From positions 125,237-140,643 of the forward strand of contig WVZH01000432.1 of the NCBI GenBank assembly GCA_011772595.1: 15,407 bases of DNA, in the 5' to 3' direction. Within the stretch, counting starts at the first letter, position 1, and the number at the start of each line of letters is the position of its first letter. The translations under genes were made by a program, and so were the position numbers. This DNA comes from Anaerolineales bacterium (GTDB taxonomy: Bacteria > Chloroflexota > Anaerolineae > Anaerolineales > E44-bin32). Positions 15,165 through 15,407 of this stretch are shown here, piece after piece. A model generated the notes under the pieces. The model ran no database searches. It saw only the letters and a program-made list of their open reading frames with translations, and was not told where the DNA came from.

Positions 15165-15407
15165 ATGACAAGGGCAACTTTACTGTTCAATGAAGTAAAT
15201 TGCAGCGGCTGCCACGCGTGTGAAATAGCCTGTAAACAGGAGCATGGGTTGGGTGTTGGCCCAAGGTTGGTGAGGGTCATCGAGAGGGCGCCATTCTTCC
15301 TACCGCTGTATTGCCATCATTGTGAAGACGCCCCGTGTGTCGTGGCCTGCTGGGAAGATGCCATTACCATCGATCCAGATACTGGGATCGTCTTACACCA
15401 CAATGAG
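15165..15407 (+). CDS. [4Fe-4S] ferredoxin-type electron-transfer subunit, N-terminal part (3' end outside window)
   Basis: The frame runs open to the right edge, giving 81 residues. It starts MTRATLLFNEVNCSGC. Cys13, Cys16, Cys19 and Cys23 form a C-x2-C-x2-C-x3-C cluster motif, and Cys50, Cys53, Cys58 and Cys62 form a second motif in YCHHCEDAPCVVAC. This is the DmsB/NrfC/PhsB-type iron-sulfur subunit that usually carries four clusters in about 150-200 residues, so roughly half is missing. It begins 12 bases after the molybdoenzyme stop and should pass electrons to or from that enzyme in the cytoplasm; no signal peptide is present. The ATG at 15165 is preferred because AAGGG (15151-15155) lies 9 bases upstream; an in-frame ATG at 15156 directly abuts that site. 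Confidence 0.9.
   Translation, partial: MTRATLLFNEVNCSGCHACEIACKQEHGLGVGPRLVRVIERAPFFLPLYCHHCEDAPCVVACWEDAITIDPDTGIVLHHNE

Noticed and set aside
13062..15407. Pyrogallol-phloroglucinol transhydroxylase pair
   Set aside because: The locus context is attractive, but at 696 residues the catalytic subunit is much shorter than the known large subunit, so no specific assignment is made.

Overview
The window is a single collinear block of 13 genes, all on the + strand, with one truncated at each end. It looks like an anaerobic catabolic locus built around corrinoid-dependent methyl transfer. There are no rRNA or tRNA genes, CRISPR arrays, insertion sequences or prophage genes. The host is probably an anaerobic bacterium with a folate-dependent (Wood-Ljungdahl-type) C1 pathway. 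The solute-binding protein has a Tat-type signal, a lipobox-like Cys and a Pro/Thr/Glu-rich tether of a style common in Chloroflexota (Anaerolineae, Dehalococcoidia). I therefore favour that phylum, but only as an inference; Desulfobacterota and Firmicutes carry similar gene sets.

Layout. (1) 2-2441, methyl-transfer module: the C-terminal end of a methyltetrahydrofolate:corrinoid methyltransferase, a B12-binding corrinoid protein with the DxHxxG motif, and a UROD-superfamily methyltransferase whose usual zinc-ligand positions appear to be replaced. (2) 2442-2836, a gene-poor spacer with a 16-bp dyad, a doubtful 70-codon ORF and two strong ribosome binding sites. (3) 2837-7549, a complete branched-chain-amino-acid-type (HAAT) ABC importer: binding lipoprotein, LivH- and LivM-like permeases, LivG- and LivF-like ATPases. 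A long nested stem-loop lies between the binding-protein gene and the permease genes. (4) 7835-10406, a benzyl-alcohol-type zinc alcohol dehydrogenase and a benzaldehyde/vanillin-type aldehyde dehydrogenase. (5) 10498-11127, a small cysteine protein of the C_GCAxxG_C_C type. (6) 11365-12951, an AMP-forming acyl-CoA ligase. (7) 13062 to the end, a cytoplasmic DMSO-reductase-family Mo/W enzyme followed by its [4Fe-4S] electron-transfer subunit, cut by the window edge.

Working model (inference). A small organic substrate, plausibly a methoxylated aromatic alcohol, aldehyde or acid from lignin, is imported by the ABC system. Its O-methyl group passes via the UROD-type enzyme and corrinoid protein to tetrahydrofolate. 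The side chain is oxidised alcohol to aldehyde to acid, and the acid is activated to its CoA ester. The Mo/W enzyme with its FeS partner then carries out a further, unidentified redox or hydration step. The sequence does not show the substrate. No corrinoid reductive activator (RACE protein), CoA-ester ring reductase or transcription regulator is present, so the locus probably extends beyond both edges.
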